Assembly: GCF_900112615.1 (NCBI RefSeq)
Contig: NZ_FOMK01000001.1
Location: 744,001-808,000, forward strand
From: Chitinophaga sp. CF118
Lineage (GTDB): Bacteria > Bacteroidota > Bacteroidia > Chitinophagales > Chitinophagaceae
Reading direction: 5' to 3'
Length of the DNA: 64,000 nt
Below the pieces are notes generated by a model, which saw only the letters and a program-made list of their open reading frames with translations, ran no database searches and was not told the DNA's origin. The position numbers and the translations under genes were made by a program. This document shows positions 17,646-25,723 of this stretch, piece after piece (within the stretch, counting starts at the first letter, position 1; every line of letters begins with the position of its first letter).

Positions 17646-18341
17646 TTATATCTCGAAAACAAAGCCTCTTCTTCTCAGTTCTTCATACTGCTGTTTATCA
17701 AACCTGTACAGGTAAGCCCCTTTCTTGGAGGTAGTTTTATCCTTTTCTTCCAGCTTTTCCAGTATGTTCATCGATAATATCTTCTTCCTGAAGTTACGCT
17801 TATCCAGCTCATGCTGGTAAATTTCTTCATACAGGCTTCTTAATTGTGAGAGTGTGAACTTTTCCGGAAGCAATTCAAATCCTATAGGGTGGAAATGAGC
17901 GTTTTCACGCAGTTTCTTCAGTGCATCGGCAATCATTTGGCGATGGTCAAAGATCAGTTCGGGAATCTGGTGTAGTTCCAGCCAATGAGCAGCATACTGT
18001 TGTGCCAGAAAATGATCATGCTCTGTAATCCTGATCAGTGCGTAATAAGCCATGGATATCACTCTCGCGCCAGTATCACGTCTTACATTGCCATAACAGG
18101 CCAGCTGTTCCATATAAATATTCTCCAGACCGGTAGTTTGTTTCAACACCCTTCCCGCAGCTTCGTCAACGCTTTCTTCATTTTGCAGGAAGCCTCCCAT
18201 CAGGGACCATTCCCCTTGCATGGGATCTACCTTTCGCTGCATGATCAGCAATTTTAGCTTACCATTTTCAAAACCCAGAATAATACAATCTACTGCTACC
18301 AGGTGCTGAGGTACATTTGCATAAAATGATTGTGCACTCAT
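17646..18341 (-). CDS. NUDIX-fold winged-helix transcription regulator (NrtR/AraR type)
   Basis: Protein of 231 residues from the ATG at 18341; a 12-codon extension to a TTG is possible but not family-like. The N-terminal NUDIX domain (about 10-130) keeps the fold (VAVDCIILGF, WSLMGGFLQNEES) but its box ends GRVLKQTTGL, where active enzymes have RE and EE glutamates. Hydrolysis is therefore unlikely, and effector sensing is the expected job. The C-terminal winged helix (about 150-225, LSQLRSLYEEIYQ, LDKRNFRKKI) should bind DNA. Relatives in Bacteroidota regulate arabinose or other sugar genes, and NrtR regulates NAD synthesis; no such genes are adjacent, so the regulon is unknown. The two kinase genes follow on the same strand within about 45 bases, hinting at one operon. 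Confidence 0.85.
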   Translation of the reverse strand: MSAQSFYANVPQHLVAVDCIILGFENGKLKLLIMQRKVDPMQGEWSLMGGFLQNEESVDEAAGRVLKQTTGLENIYMEQLACYGNVRRDTGARVISMAYYALIRITEHDHFLAQQYAAHWLELHQIPELIFDHRQMIADALKKLRENAHFHPIGFELLPEKFTLSQLRSLYEEIYQHELDKRNFRKKILSMNILEKLEEKDKTTSKKGAYLYRFDKQQYEELRRRGFVFEI

Positions 18342-18435
18342 TGAAATATTATTGTCTGCGTGGTTACAGGTTGGCAATACAGCTCAAAAACGGCTATTGC
18401 ACCTGTTATTGTATAGCTCATCAGTTGCAAAGATG

Positions 18436-18933
18436 CTATATTTTCCTGCTTTTTGTGAACTCGCTGTAATCAGTAACAGGAATCTTATTAATACCAGCCT
18501 GCCGTAACATAGTCACCAGCTGCCCGCGATGATAGGTGGCATGATTAAACACCTGCATCAGTATTTCTATAACGGTTGATTTACAATATTGTTTCCGGGT
18601 ATCATAATAAGCCACCACATGCTCAAGTTTTACCGGGGTTGCTTTCTTTACCCACTCCAGCAGCGACTGTGATTGTTGCTGCCATAACTGACAGGCATCC
18701 GGAAAAGAACCATCAAAGCTGTCTGTAGGTTTTACAGCCTGCTCTGTAAGATGTAACCTTTGGTACCAAAGGCTTTCTGCATCCCACATATGATAAGCGG
18801 TTTTGCGCAGACTACCAAAGCTACTGCCGGTTTCATGATCCAGTTGTGACTCCGGCAACTTCTTCAACACATCTACCATCTTCCCGTTTGCCCAAATATT
18901 ATATGCTGCGTAACTGAGCAGGATATCCTTCAT
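18436..18933 (-). CDS. DinB/YfiT-like metal-dependent protein
   Basis: Protein of 165 residues with a four-helix DinB-like fold. The three expected metal-ligand histidines are visible: His48 (AYHMWDAE), His131 and His135 (FNHATYHRGQL). Family members include mycothiol- or bacillithiol-dependent transferases and many proteins of unknown activity, so a thiol-transferase or hydrolase role can only be suggested. The ATG at 18933 is 70 bases from the divergent GNAT gene start. The downstream NUDIX regulator gene is on the same strand, 94 bases away. Confidence 0.85.
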   Translation of the reverse strand: MKDILLSYAAYNIWANGKMVDVLKKLPESQLDHETGSSFGSLRKTAYHMWDAESLWYQRLHLTEQAVKPTDSFDGSFPDACQLWQQQSQSLLEWVKKATPVKLEHVVAYYDTRKQYCKSTVIEILMQVFNHATYHRGQLVTMLRQAGINKIPVTDYSEFTKSRKI

Positions 18934-19003
18934 GGATATTATTTTAGTTTACTACCTTCAACAAAATACCAAAAATTACGCACATACAAATAATCAAAAG
19001 AAT

Positions 19004-19468
19004 ATGACAGGTGTTACCATCAGGGATGTACGAAGAGAAGACTGTCCGCGATTGCTGGAATTAATACAGGAATTGGCGGAATATGAAAAGGCTCCACAGG
19101 AAGTGACGGTTACCCTGGAACATTTTACTACGGCAGGTTTCGGAGAGAAGCCTGTATGGAAAGCCTTTGCTGCCGCTTATACAGAAAACGGTCATGAAAC
19201 CATTATCGGTTTTGCACTTTATTATATCCGTTACTCTACCTGGAAAGGTTGCCGGATGTACCTGGAAGATCTGTTGGTGACTGGAAGCTGGAGAGGAAAA
19301 GGAATTGGCAAACTGCTGTTTGACAGGTTGATAGAAGAAGCCCGGGAAAAAGAGTTTAATGGTATTGCATGGCAAGTACTGGAATGGAATGAACCCGCTA
19401 TTAATTTCTATAAAAAATACGAGGCGCAGTTCGACACAGAATGGTGGAATGCGAGTATAACTTTATAA
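19004..19468 (+). CDS. GNAT family N-acetyltransferase
   Basis: Protein of 154 residues from the ATG at 19004 (MTGVTIRDVRRED); a longer frame begins at 18932 but its extra 24 residues look non-coding. The acetyl-CoA loop is RGKGIGK, preceded by the strand YLEDLLVTGSWR and followed by WQVLEWNEPAINFYKKY. This pattern resembles the spermidine/spermine (diamine) acetyltransferase branch of GNAT enzymes, so a small amine or amino-acid-like substrate is plausible but unproven. It is a single gene, divergent from the DinB-like gene and closed by a bidirectional terminator shared with fabD. Confidence 0.85.
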   Translation: MTGVTIRDVRREDCPRLLELIQELAEYEKAPQEVTVTLEHFTTAGFGEKPVWKAFAAAYTENGHETIIGFALYYIRYSTWKGCRMYLEDLLVTGSWRGKGIGKLLFDRLIEEAREKEFNGIAWQVLEWNEPAINFYKKYEAQFDTEWWNASITL

Positions 19469-19503
19469 ACAGAAAAGCTCCTTGAGGAGCTTTTCTGTTT
19501 ATA
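19464..19503. terminator. Bidirectional terminator, GNAT/fabD
   Basis: Perfect 18-base stem with a 4-base TTGA loop. It overlaps the GNAT stop codon and lies 26 bases beyond the fabD stop on the other strand. A/T runs flank both arms, so it can end transcription from either side. Confidence 0.85.
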
Positions 19504-19529
19504 AATGTGGTGGATTAATTAATATCAAA

Positions 19530-20423
19530 TTAGCTGATACCGTTTACTACAGCATCTTTCTGGATCTTAACGATCAATCCCTGTAATACTTTTCCAGGTC
19601 CTGCTTCTGTGAAATTTGTAGCACCATCAGCAACCATTGCCTTTACTGACTGGGTCCATTTTACAGCACCTGTCAGTTGATCTATCAGGTTTTGTTTTAT
19701 TACAGCAGGCTCACTCACCGCTTTAGCTACCACATTCTGATAAACCGGGCAGGAAGGTGTATTAAAGGTTGTTTTTTCAATAGCTGCTTTCAGCTCTTCT
19801 CTGGCAGGAGCCATCAACGGAGAATGGAAAGCGCCACCCACCGGTAATACCAGAGCTCTTTTAGCACCAGCAGCTTTCATTCTTTCACAGGCTATTTCTA
19901 TTCCTTTTATTGTTCCTGAAATCACTAACTGGCCAGGGCAGTTATAATTAGCTGCCACCACCACTTCTCCTGTTTCAGCACTTACTGCCGTACAGATCTC
20001 TTCTACCTTTGCATCATCCAGTCCCAATACAGCTGCCATTGTAGAAGGCTGTTGTTCACAGGCTTTCTGCATAGCAGTGGCCCTGATAAATACCAGGCGT
20101 AGTGCATCTTCAAAAGTGAGTGTACCATTCGCTACCAACGCTGAAAACTCTCCCAGGGAATGACCTGCAACCATATCAGGTTTTACAGGAGTTTCCGCGC
20201 ACAGGAAAGCAATTATGCTATGGAGAAATACGGCTGGCTGTGTCACCTTTGTCTGCTTCAGATCTTCATCTGTACCGGTAAACAGTATATCGGAGATACG
20301 AAAGCCAAGGATTTCATTAGCCCTTTCGAACAGTTCTTTTGCTTTAGGATTGCTGTCATACAGGTTTTTTCCCATACCGGGGAATTGAGCACCCTGACCC
20401 GGGAAAACGTAAGCGTGTTTCAT
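19530..20423 (-). CDS. fabD: Malonyl-CoA:ACP transacylase (FabD)
   Basis: Protein of 297 residues that loads malonyl units from CoA onto acyl carrier protein for fatty acid elongation. The signature FPGQGAQFPGMG opens the protein. The nucleophile is Ser89 in VAGHSLGEFSAL, and the catalytic His is in GGAFHSPLM (near residue 200). Length is normal for a single-domain FabD. It is not clustered with fabH (12.0 kb), so the fatty acid genes here are dispersed. The ATG at 20423 is separated from folE by a long perfect hairpin, making fabD its own unit. Confidence 0.96.
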   Translation of the reverse strand: MKHAYVFPGQGAQFPGMGKNLYDSNPKAKELFERANEILGFRISDILFTGTDEDLKQTKVTQPAVFLHSIIAFLCAETPVKPDMVAGHSLGEFSALVANGTLTFEDALRLVFIRATAMQKACEQQPSTMAAVLGLDDAKVEEICTAVSAETGEVVVAANYNCPGQLVISGTIKGIEIACERMKAAGAKRALVLPVGGAFHSPLMAPAREELKAAIEKTTFNTPSCPVYQNVVAKAVSEPAVIKQNLIDQLTGAVKWTQSVKAMVADGATNFTEAGPGKVLQGLIVKIQKDAVVNGIS

Positions 20424-20518
20424 CTGGTTTGATTTACAGTTGCCAACCGAACATATGTATTAATGTTCCTACATATATCTTCGTGATTTGGATTGCAAAT
20501 ATTCATACTCTTTGTGAT

Positions 20519-20594
20519 ATATCAAAATATCATTCGTAAAAAGATATGGCCCGCTTGTGCGGGCCATATCTTTTTACGAATGATATTTTGATAT
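20519..20594 (-). terminator. Long perfect hairpin after folE
   Basis: A 36-base perfect inverted repeat (20519-20554 with 20559-20594) with a 4-base loop abuts the folE stop codon. The inner GC-rich part (ATGGCCCGC) followed by a T run on the minus strand is a good intrinsic terminator; the outer 20 bases of perfect pairing exceed what termination needs. Confidence 0.8.
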
Positions 20595-21196
20595 TATTTA
20601 CCGATCAGGTTGGCACTGATCAGTCGTACGAATTCGCTTCTGGTTCTACCGTCTTCAAACTGTCCGGAAAAGGCAGATGTGGTCGTGGTAGAATTCTGTT
20701 TCTGTACCCCGCGCATCATCATACACAAGTGCTGGGCTTCTATCACCACCCCTACGCCAAGTGGCTGCAGGGTTTCCTGGATAGCATCCAGAATCTGGTG
20801 AGTTAAACGCTCCTGTACCTGTAGCCGACGGGAAAAGACATCCACCACACGAGCCAGTTTGCTAAGACCCGTAATATATCCATTAGGAATATAAGCAATG
20901 TGAGCCTTGCCAAAGAAAGGTAGCATATGATGTTCGCATAATGAATACAGCTCTATGTCTTTTACAATGACCATTTCACTATAAGATTCAGTGAATCTGG
21001 CACCTTCGAGTATCGCTTTTGCATCCTGCTGATACCCCACAGTCATATATTGCATTGCCTTGGCCAGGCGTTCTGGTGTTTTCAAAAGTCCTTCCCTCTC
21101 CGGATCCTCACCTAATAACTCTATGCTACTCCTATAATTTTCTATAAGCCCAGAAGTTACCTTATCATCGTACGATTCTATCTTTTTGTAAGCCAT
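20594..21196 (-). CDS. folE: GTP cyclohydrolase I (FolE)
   Basis: Protein of 200 residues from the ATG at 21196; a TTG ten codons upstream is less likely. FolE opens GTP to dihydroneopterin triphosphate, the entry to folate and, with the next enzyme, to queuosine or pterin cofactors. Zinc and active-site signatures are intact: [38 protein letters not shown] and [15 protein letters not shown]. The queD-like gene lies 49 bases upstream on the same strand, so the product of FolE is likely used directly by its neighbour. Confidence 0.96.
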   Translation of the reverse strand: MAYKKIESYDDKVTSGLIENYRSSIELLGEDPEREGLLKTPERLAKAMQYMTVGYQQDAKAILEGARFTESYSEMVIVKDIELYSLCEHHMLPFFGKAHIAYIPNGYITGLSKLARVVDVFSRRLQVQERLTHQILDAIQETLQPLGVGVVIEAQHLCMMMRGVQKQNSTTTTSAFSGQFEDGRTRSEFVRLISANLIGK

Positions 21197-21245
21197 TTCG
21201 ATTCGATCATTAAACTTAATCAACAAATCAGCAAGTCATCCTATA

Positions 21246-21662
21246 TTACTTACTGTTACCAAAATATTCTACATAAATACGGGGGGTCTCGTACAATTTG
21301 ATGCAATGTAAATGTACACCAGCAGGAAGATGCGGTGTTAACTGCTCCCATATTCCAATAGCCAGATTCTCTGCAGAAGTAAATTTGCCTGCCATGAAAT
21401 CCACGTCCATATTCAGATTCCGATGGTCGATCTTTTCTATAACCTCGTCTTTTATAATTACACCTAATGTTTTGGCATTGAATACAAAACCAGTTTCAGG
21501 ATCCGGATTACCTTTCACCGTTACATGCAGCTCATAGTTATGACCATGCCAGTTTTCATTAGCACACTTGCCAAACACTTCTTCGTTCTTTTCCTTACTC
21601 CATGCAGGATTGGACAACTTATGCGCGGCATTGAAATTCTCGACACGCGTTAAATAGATCAT
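21246..21662 (-). CDS. queD: 6-carboxy-/6-pyruvoyl-tetrahydropterin synthase family (QueD-like)
   Basis: Protein of 138 residues of the PTPS/QueD fold, acting on dihydroneopterin triphosphate made by FolE. Zinc ligands are His14 (AAHKL) and the HGH pair in GKCANENWHGHNYEL, which also carries the catalytic Cys. IDHRNLNMDV and the terminal LYETPRIYVEY complete the pattern. Sequence alone does not separate QueD (7-deazaguanine, queuosine) from true 6-pyruvoyltetrahydropterin synthase; QueD is the more common role in bacteria. Pairing with folE supports pterin-type chemistry. The start is ATG at 21662. Confidence 0.9.
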   Translation of the reverse strand: MIYLTRVENFNAAHKLSNPAWSKEKNEEVFGKCANENWHGHNYELHVTVKGNPDPETGFVFNAKTLGVIIKDEVIEKIDHRNLNMDVDFMAGKFTSAENLAIGIWEQLTPHLPAGVHLHCIKLYETPRIYVEYFGNSK

Positions 21663-21682
21663 TATTACCCTTATATTTTCCG

Positions 21683-21690
21683 CAAAAGTA
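21683..21690 (-). promoter_or_regulatory. Candidate -7 element for queD-folE
   Basis: The minus strand reads TACTTTTG, a perfect TAnnTTTG box, 20 bases upstream of the queD ATG. No clear TTTG -33 element is seen at the ideal distance. Confidence 0.4.
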
Positions 21691-21758
21691 CGACAATTAG
21701 ACCAATACTATACGGAATAAGGTATGGGCACTATCCCCCCTTACTAATCAAAAAAGTC

Positions 21759-21766
21759 TAAATTTG
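21759..21766 (+). promoter_or_regulatory. Candidate -7 element for mqnBD
   Basis: TAAATTTG matches TAnnTTTG perfectly but ends only four bases before the mqnB ATG at 21771. If used, the transcript would start at or next to the start codon (leaderless). No -33 box is evident, so this is tentative. Confidence 0.3.
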
Positions 21767-21770
21767 CACC

Positions 21771-22421
21771 ATGAAAATACTGGTTACGGCAGCTACTATC
21801 TTCGAAATACAACCGTTTCTTGATCACCTGGCCACACATACTTATCCTGATTGTCAAGTAACCACCCTTATTGGCGGTATTGGCATGATGCATACAGCCT
21901 TCCAACTGGGACGACAATTCGCCACATCCCGACCGGATATAGCTATCCAGGCCGGTATTGCCGGCTGTTTTGACCATTCCTGGGAAATAGGGAAAGTCGT
22001 TATCATTGAAAATGAACAGTTGGGTGACCTTGGTGTGGAAGACGACCAGGCCTTTAAAGACCTGTTTGACATACAGTTATGGCAGCCAGATCAGGCTCCA
22101 TTTAACAACAGGCAACTGATCAACAGCCTGGATAATTTACCATTTATACCGGCATTGCCACGAGTATCAGGTGTTACTATCAATACAGTAAGTGGCAGTG
22201 AACGCACCCGTAATCTGCTGGTAGCCAAATATGCTCCGGATGTGGAGAGCATGGAAGGGGCCGCCTTCCATTATGCCTGCCTGCAGGAAAAAATTCCCTT
22301 CTTACAATTACGCAGTATTTCCAACTATGTAGAGGTAAGGGATAAAAGCAAATGGAATATTCCACTCGCCATCAGAACGTTGAATGAAACATTGATTAAA
22401 TATATTGAACAATGGAACTAA
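21771..22421 (+). CDS. mqnB: Futalosine hydrolase (MqnB)
   Basis: Protein of 216 residues of the purine nucleoside phosphorylase / nucleosidase fold. MqnB removes the base from futalosine to give dehypoxanthine futalosine in the alternative menaquinone pathway. Visible signatures are the N-terminal MKILVTAATIFEI, the GIGM loop, QAGIAGCF, and the catalytic end VESMEGAAFHYAC with LRSISNYVEVRD. It overlaps mqnD by 10 bases, so both are co-translated, and this pairing makes the function secure against other nucleosidases. Confidence 0.93.
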   Translation: MKILVTAATIFEIQPFLDHLATHTYPDCQVTTLIGGIGMMHTAFQLGRQFATSRPDIAIQAGIAGCFDHSWEIGKVVIIENEQLGDLGVEDDQAFKDLFDIQLWQPDQAPFNNRQLINSLDNLPFIPALPRVSGVTINTVSGSERTRNLLVAKYAPDVESMEGAAFHYACLQEKIPFLQLRSISNYVEVRDKSKWNIPLAIRTLNETLIKYIEQWN

Positions 22422-23197
22422 CACTGGGTTTTTCACCATGTCCGAACGACACATTTATTTTCGATGCCATGGTGAACAAGAAGATTGATACGAAAGGCAT
22501 TACGTTCAACACAAGGCTTGAAGATGTGGAAACACTAAACAAGCTGGCCATGCAGGGGCAACTGGCTATTACCAAACTGAGTTTTGGTGTATACAGCAAA
22601 GTAAAAGACCAGTATGAACTGCTGAACAGCGGTAGCGCACTTGGCAGGGGCTGCGGCCCCTTACTGATTTCCAGGGAGCCTATCCCCGATGAGAAAATCA
22701 AGGATTGCAAAATTGCAATTCCCGGAGAAAACACGACCGCCAACCTATTGTTCTCCCTTGCATTTCCAGAGGCAAAGAATAAACAGATTATGGTGTTTTC
22801 TGACATTGAAAATGCAGTACTGGAAGGACGTGTAGATGCAGGTGTGATCATTCACGAAAACAGGTTTACCTATCAGTTGAAAGGACTGGTAAAAATCATT
22901 GACCTGGGTGAATACTGGGAAAATACTACCGGCAGCCCGATTCCTCTTGGTGGTATCTTTATACGTAAAGATATTCCTGATCATATCAAACAGGAAGTAG
23001 ATCAACTGATCCATGATAGTCTACAATATTCCTATAAACATTACCCTGTTCTTTCTTCTTATGTTACATCACATGCACAGGAAATGGACGAAAAGGTAAT
23101 GAGACAGCATATAGATCTGTATGTAAATGATTTCAGTCTTGGACTGGGCGAAGCTGGCAAAGCAGCTGTAGACAGACTAATGGCAGTTGTGAAATAA
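22412..23197 (+). CDS. mqnD: 1,4-dihydroxy-6-naphthoate synthase (MqnD)
   Basis: Protein of 261 residues with a periplasmic-binding-protein-like fold used as an enzyme. MqnD converts cyclic dehypoxanthine futalosine to 1,4-dihydroxy-6-naphthoate. Family signatures: GFSPCPNDTFIFDAM at the start, ITKLSFGVY, SGSALGRGCGPLL and GVIIHENRFTY; the conserved His is in IIHENRF. It overlaps mqnB and is closed by a terminator 13 bases later, giving a two-gene unit. The other pathway genes (mqnA, mqnC, mqnE) are not in this window. Confidence 0.94.
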   Translation: MELTLGFSPCPNDTFIFDAMVNKKIDTKGITFNTRLEDVETLNKLAMQGQLAITKLSFGVYSKVKDQYELLNSGSALGRGCGPLLISREPIPDEKIKDCKIAIPGENTTANLLFSLAFPEAKNKQIMVFSDIENAVLEGRVDAGVIIHENRFTYQLKGLVKIIDLGEYWENTTGSPIPLGGIFIRKDIPDHIKQEVDQLIHDSLQYSYKHYPVLSSYVTSHAQEMDEKVMRQHIDLYVNDFSLGLGEAGKAAVDRLMAVVK

Positions 23198-23210
23198 AAG
23201 AAATACAGTT

Positions 23211-23253
23211 AAAGGGGTATGGCCCGCACTTGTGGACCATACCCCTTTTTTTA
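23211..23253. terminator. Terminator between mqnD and phr
   Basis: A 12-base outer stem (23211-23222 with 23237-23248), one mismatch and a short inner stem, followed by T-rich sequence. It sits between convergent mqnD and phr and shares the core TATGGCCCGC with the folE hairpin 2.7 kb away. Confidence 0.8.
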
Positions 23254-23265
23254 TACTTTGGAACA

Positions 23266-24570
23266 TTAACCGTTCAATGCTTTTTTATATACTTCCAGTA
23301 CCCGTTTATGTGCATCTTCATGTACAACGATCGGTTTGGTATATGTTAATTCTTCAAACTCAGGCACCCAGGTTCTTACATATTTAAAATCCTTGTCAAA
23401 CTTCTCTGTCAGCAATACAGGATTGAATACACGGAAGTAAGGTGAGGCATCACAACCACAGCCTGCCGCTAATTGCCAGTTACCGTTGTTGGCTGCAAGA
23501 TCATAATCCAATAGCTTCTTTGCAAAATAGGCTTCTCCCCAGCGCCAGTCGATCAGCAAATGTTTTGTCAGAAAACTTGCCGTAATCATACGTACACGAT
23601 TATGCATAAAGCCTGTGGTATTCATTTCTCTCATTCCCGCATCCACAATGGGATACCCCGTTTCCCCATCACACCATTGCTGAAATTCTTTTTCATTATT
23701 ACGCCACTGGATCTTATCATATTCCGCCCGGAATGACTGATGCTCCACATGCGGGAAATGCCATAAGATAGATTGAAAGAAGTCCCGCCAGATCAATTCT
23801 CCCAGAAATGTTTCATTCAGATGTTTTGCCCTATCAGCTATTTCACGCACACTGACTGTTCCAAAACGCAAGTGTAATCCAAGATGTGAAGTGCCTGACA
23901 ACGCAGGATAGTCACGCGTCTCATCGTATTTCTCTATCAGGCTGTCTTTTACCCTGAGTGAAGGAAAATGACGCTCACCGGCTAAGAAGCCTATTGTACG
24001 CAGTGCAGGAATCTTCTTAACTTTCTGTTTATGGAAGTTGCGGAAATACTTTTCTGTAGGGTATGGGCGGAGATGGAAATCTTTCAGTAATGTCTTCCAT
24101 TTTTTACTATAAGGAGTAAAAACGGTATATGGCTCTCCATTATCTTTCAATACCTCATCCCGATCAAAGATTACCTGGTCTTTATACTGATGAAAAGTGA
24201 TATTCTTTTCTTTCAGCATTCTGGCGATAGCTGCATCTCGTTTGGTGGCATAAGGTTCATAATCGATATTTGTAAATACAGCTTTTACATCATACTCATT
24301 TGTAAAGTGTCTGAAAGCATTCTCAACAGTGCCATAAAATACATCCATTGTGCTTCCCAGCCTGGCAAGCTGCTCCTGCATTTCCTCCAGCCTATCGTGA
24401 ATGAATGTAACTCTGCGGTCATGCTTATCATCTAAATCATTTAAAATGTCGGAATCAAATACAAACACAGGCACTATGGGGTTGTCTGACTTTAAGGCAT
24501 GGTAAAGTGCGGCCTGATCCAGCAGACGCAGATCACGGCGCAACCAGCATAAGTTTACTGTTGCAGGCAT
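23266..24570 (-). CDS. phr: Deoxyribodipyrimidine photolyase
   Basis: Protein of 434 residues of the class I photolyase/cryptochrome family, which repairs UV-induced cyclobutane pyrimidine dimers using light and FAD. The N-terminal antenna domain begins LCWLRRDLRLLDQAAL. The FAD domain carries HLGLHLRFGTVS, ELIWRDFFQSIL, the GETGYPIVDAGMREM segment and HNRVRMITASFLTKHLLIDWRWGE, then LAANNGNWQ and the SPYFRVFNP motif, all typical of CPD photolyases. Start is ATG at 24570. Cryptochrome DASH is less likely given the complete repair signatures. It stands alone, convergent to mqnBD. Confidence 0.94.
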   Translation of the reverse strand: MPATVNLCWLRRDLRLLDQAALYHALKSDNPIVPVFVFDSDILNDLDDKHDRRVTFIHDRLEEMQEQLARLGSTMDVFYGTVENAFRHFTNEYDVKAVFTNIDYEPYATKRDAAIARMLKEKNITFHQYKDQVIFDRDEVLKDNGEPYTVFTPYSKKWKTLLKDFHLRPYPTEKYFRNFHKQKVKKIPALRTIGFLAGERHFPSLRVKDSLIEKYDETRDYPALSGTSHLGLHLRFGTVSVREIADRAKHLNETFLGELIWRDFFQSILWHFPHVEHQSFRAEYDKIQWRNNEKEFQQWCDGETGYPIVDAGMREMNTTGFMHNRVRMITASFLTKHLLIDWRWGEAYFAKKLLDYDLAANNGNWQLAAGCGCDASPYFRVFNPVLLTEKFDKDFKYVRTWVPEFEELTYTKPIVVHEDAHKRVLEVYKKALNG

Positions 24571-24708
24571 AAAGGGTTAGTTTTGCAATTCTCGATTACT
24601 TGTACACAATCAATGGCAATATAAGCCGGAATAAATTAAAATAGCTGTACTAAAAATATACCACTGCGATGCTTTATCAGTATTTATTTGTAATTAGTAA
24701 TGATGGTT

Positions 24709-25557
24709 TTACAATATTCCTTCGTGCAATAATTCATGTATTATTACAGCAGAAGCGTTTCCAAAGCTACTGTCACGAAACATTCCTACCCAACGGATAC
24801 CTGCAATGGCATTCGTTAGAAATATCTCATCTGCATTTTCAAGATCTTCAACTGTGAGGGGCTTTTCTATAACGGGAAAAGGAAGATCCATCTTCAGAAG
24901 ATTTTTACGCATCACACCACACACACAACCTTCCGATAACGGTGGGGTAATGAGTTGTCCGTGCTGTACAATGAATAGGTTGGCAGTAGTTGTATCAGCT
25001 ACCCGTCCATAAGGGTTTAACAGTATGGCTTCATGGATACGGTGCTGTTTCGCATACATAGCCGCCATTACATAGCGCAGGCTGTTATTGGATTTGATAG
25101 AAGAAAACTTATCGCAGGCAATTCTCACATCTGGGAAAATGTCCAGTTCCAGACCAGTATCATTCAATTCCAGTACTTTTTTGTCCAGTTCCCAGCTTTG
25201 AATAATGAAATGGGGGATATTATGCAGAGGATCATACAAGCCGCCGTCTCCCCGGAAAACAGTCAGTCTTACCCGGGACAGCTCGTCATGGTCATTCCTG
25301 TTACAAAGTTCCATTACCAGCTTTGTGAAGTATGTTTTTGTGAAATGTTGGGGAGGATCAAAATGAAGCAGGTGAAGACTGGCCATTAACCTTTCAAAAT
25401 GGAGATCTGCCAGTAACACCTCACCCTGGTATACCCTCATAGTTTCAAAACACCCGTCTCCATAGCGGAAAGAACGATTATCGGCCGTTAAAATGGTATC
25501 AGAGGCCGGTAGGAATTTCCCATTGTAACATAAACATCCTGATTGCACTTCGAGCAC
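24709..25557 (-). CDS. Class IV aminotransferase (PabC/IlvE-like)
   Basis: Protein of 282 residues of the PLP fold-type IV group, which includes branched-chain aminotransferase, D-amino acid aminotransferase and aminodeoxychorismate lyase. The PLP Lys is Lys155 (SSIKSNNSLRYVMAA), FRYGDGCFETMRV marks the N-terminal active-site region, and DTTTANLFIV plus the CGVMRKNLL segment are cofactor-binding. In the DTTTANLF motif the usual Glu is Asp. Length and the short loop fit aminodeoxychorismate lyase (PabC, folate branch) best, but no pabA/pabB is adjacent. Start is GTG at 25557; no in-frame ATG lies near. Exact reaction undecided. Confidence 0.82.
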   Translation of the reverse strand: MLEVQSGCLCYNGKFLPASDTILTADNRSFRYGDGCFETMRVYQGEVLLADLHFERLMASLHLLHFDPPQHFTKTYFTKLVMELCNRNDHDELSRVRLTVFRGDGGLYDPLHNIPHFIIQSWELDKKVLELNDTGLELDIFPDVRIACDKFSSIKSNNSLRYVMAAMYAKQHRIHEAILLNPYGRVADTTTANLFIVQHGQLITPPLSEGCVCGVMRKNLLKMDLPFPVIEKPLTVEDLENADEIFLTNAIAGIRWVGMFRDSSFGNASAVIIHELLHEGIL

Positions 25558-25613
25558 TTTAACTGTGAAAAGAACTGTTAAGTTACGGAAATTTAATGGG
25601 TTAAAAACAGGTA

Positions 25614-25646
25614 GCGGTCATCCCGGTAAGTACCCAGGACAACCGC
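25614..25646 (-). terminator. Hairpin after the small secreted-peptide gene
   Basis: On the minus strand a GC-rich stem of about 13 pairs including three G-U pairs forms here (25614-25626 with 25634-25646), with a U-rich stretch about 8 bases later. It lies between the small ORF at 25724 and the aminotransferase start at 25557; it could end the small transcript or act as a leader structure for the aminotransferase. Confidence 0.4.
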
Positions 25647-25723
25647 CTTTTTAACATAGGACAGGGGTTCTTCTACGGCATAACCGTGGATGAACGCTTG
25701 TCCTTATTTATATTTATTGCTGT

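Noticed and set aside
25599..25707. A 36-codon open stretch on the minus strand that reads like protein, after the 60-codon ORF
   Set aside because: It has no start codon, is preceded directly by a stop, and coincides with the hairpin at 25614-25646, which explains its base pattern.
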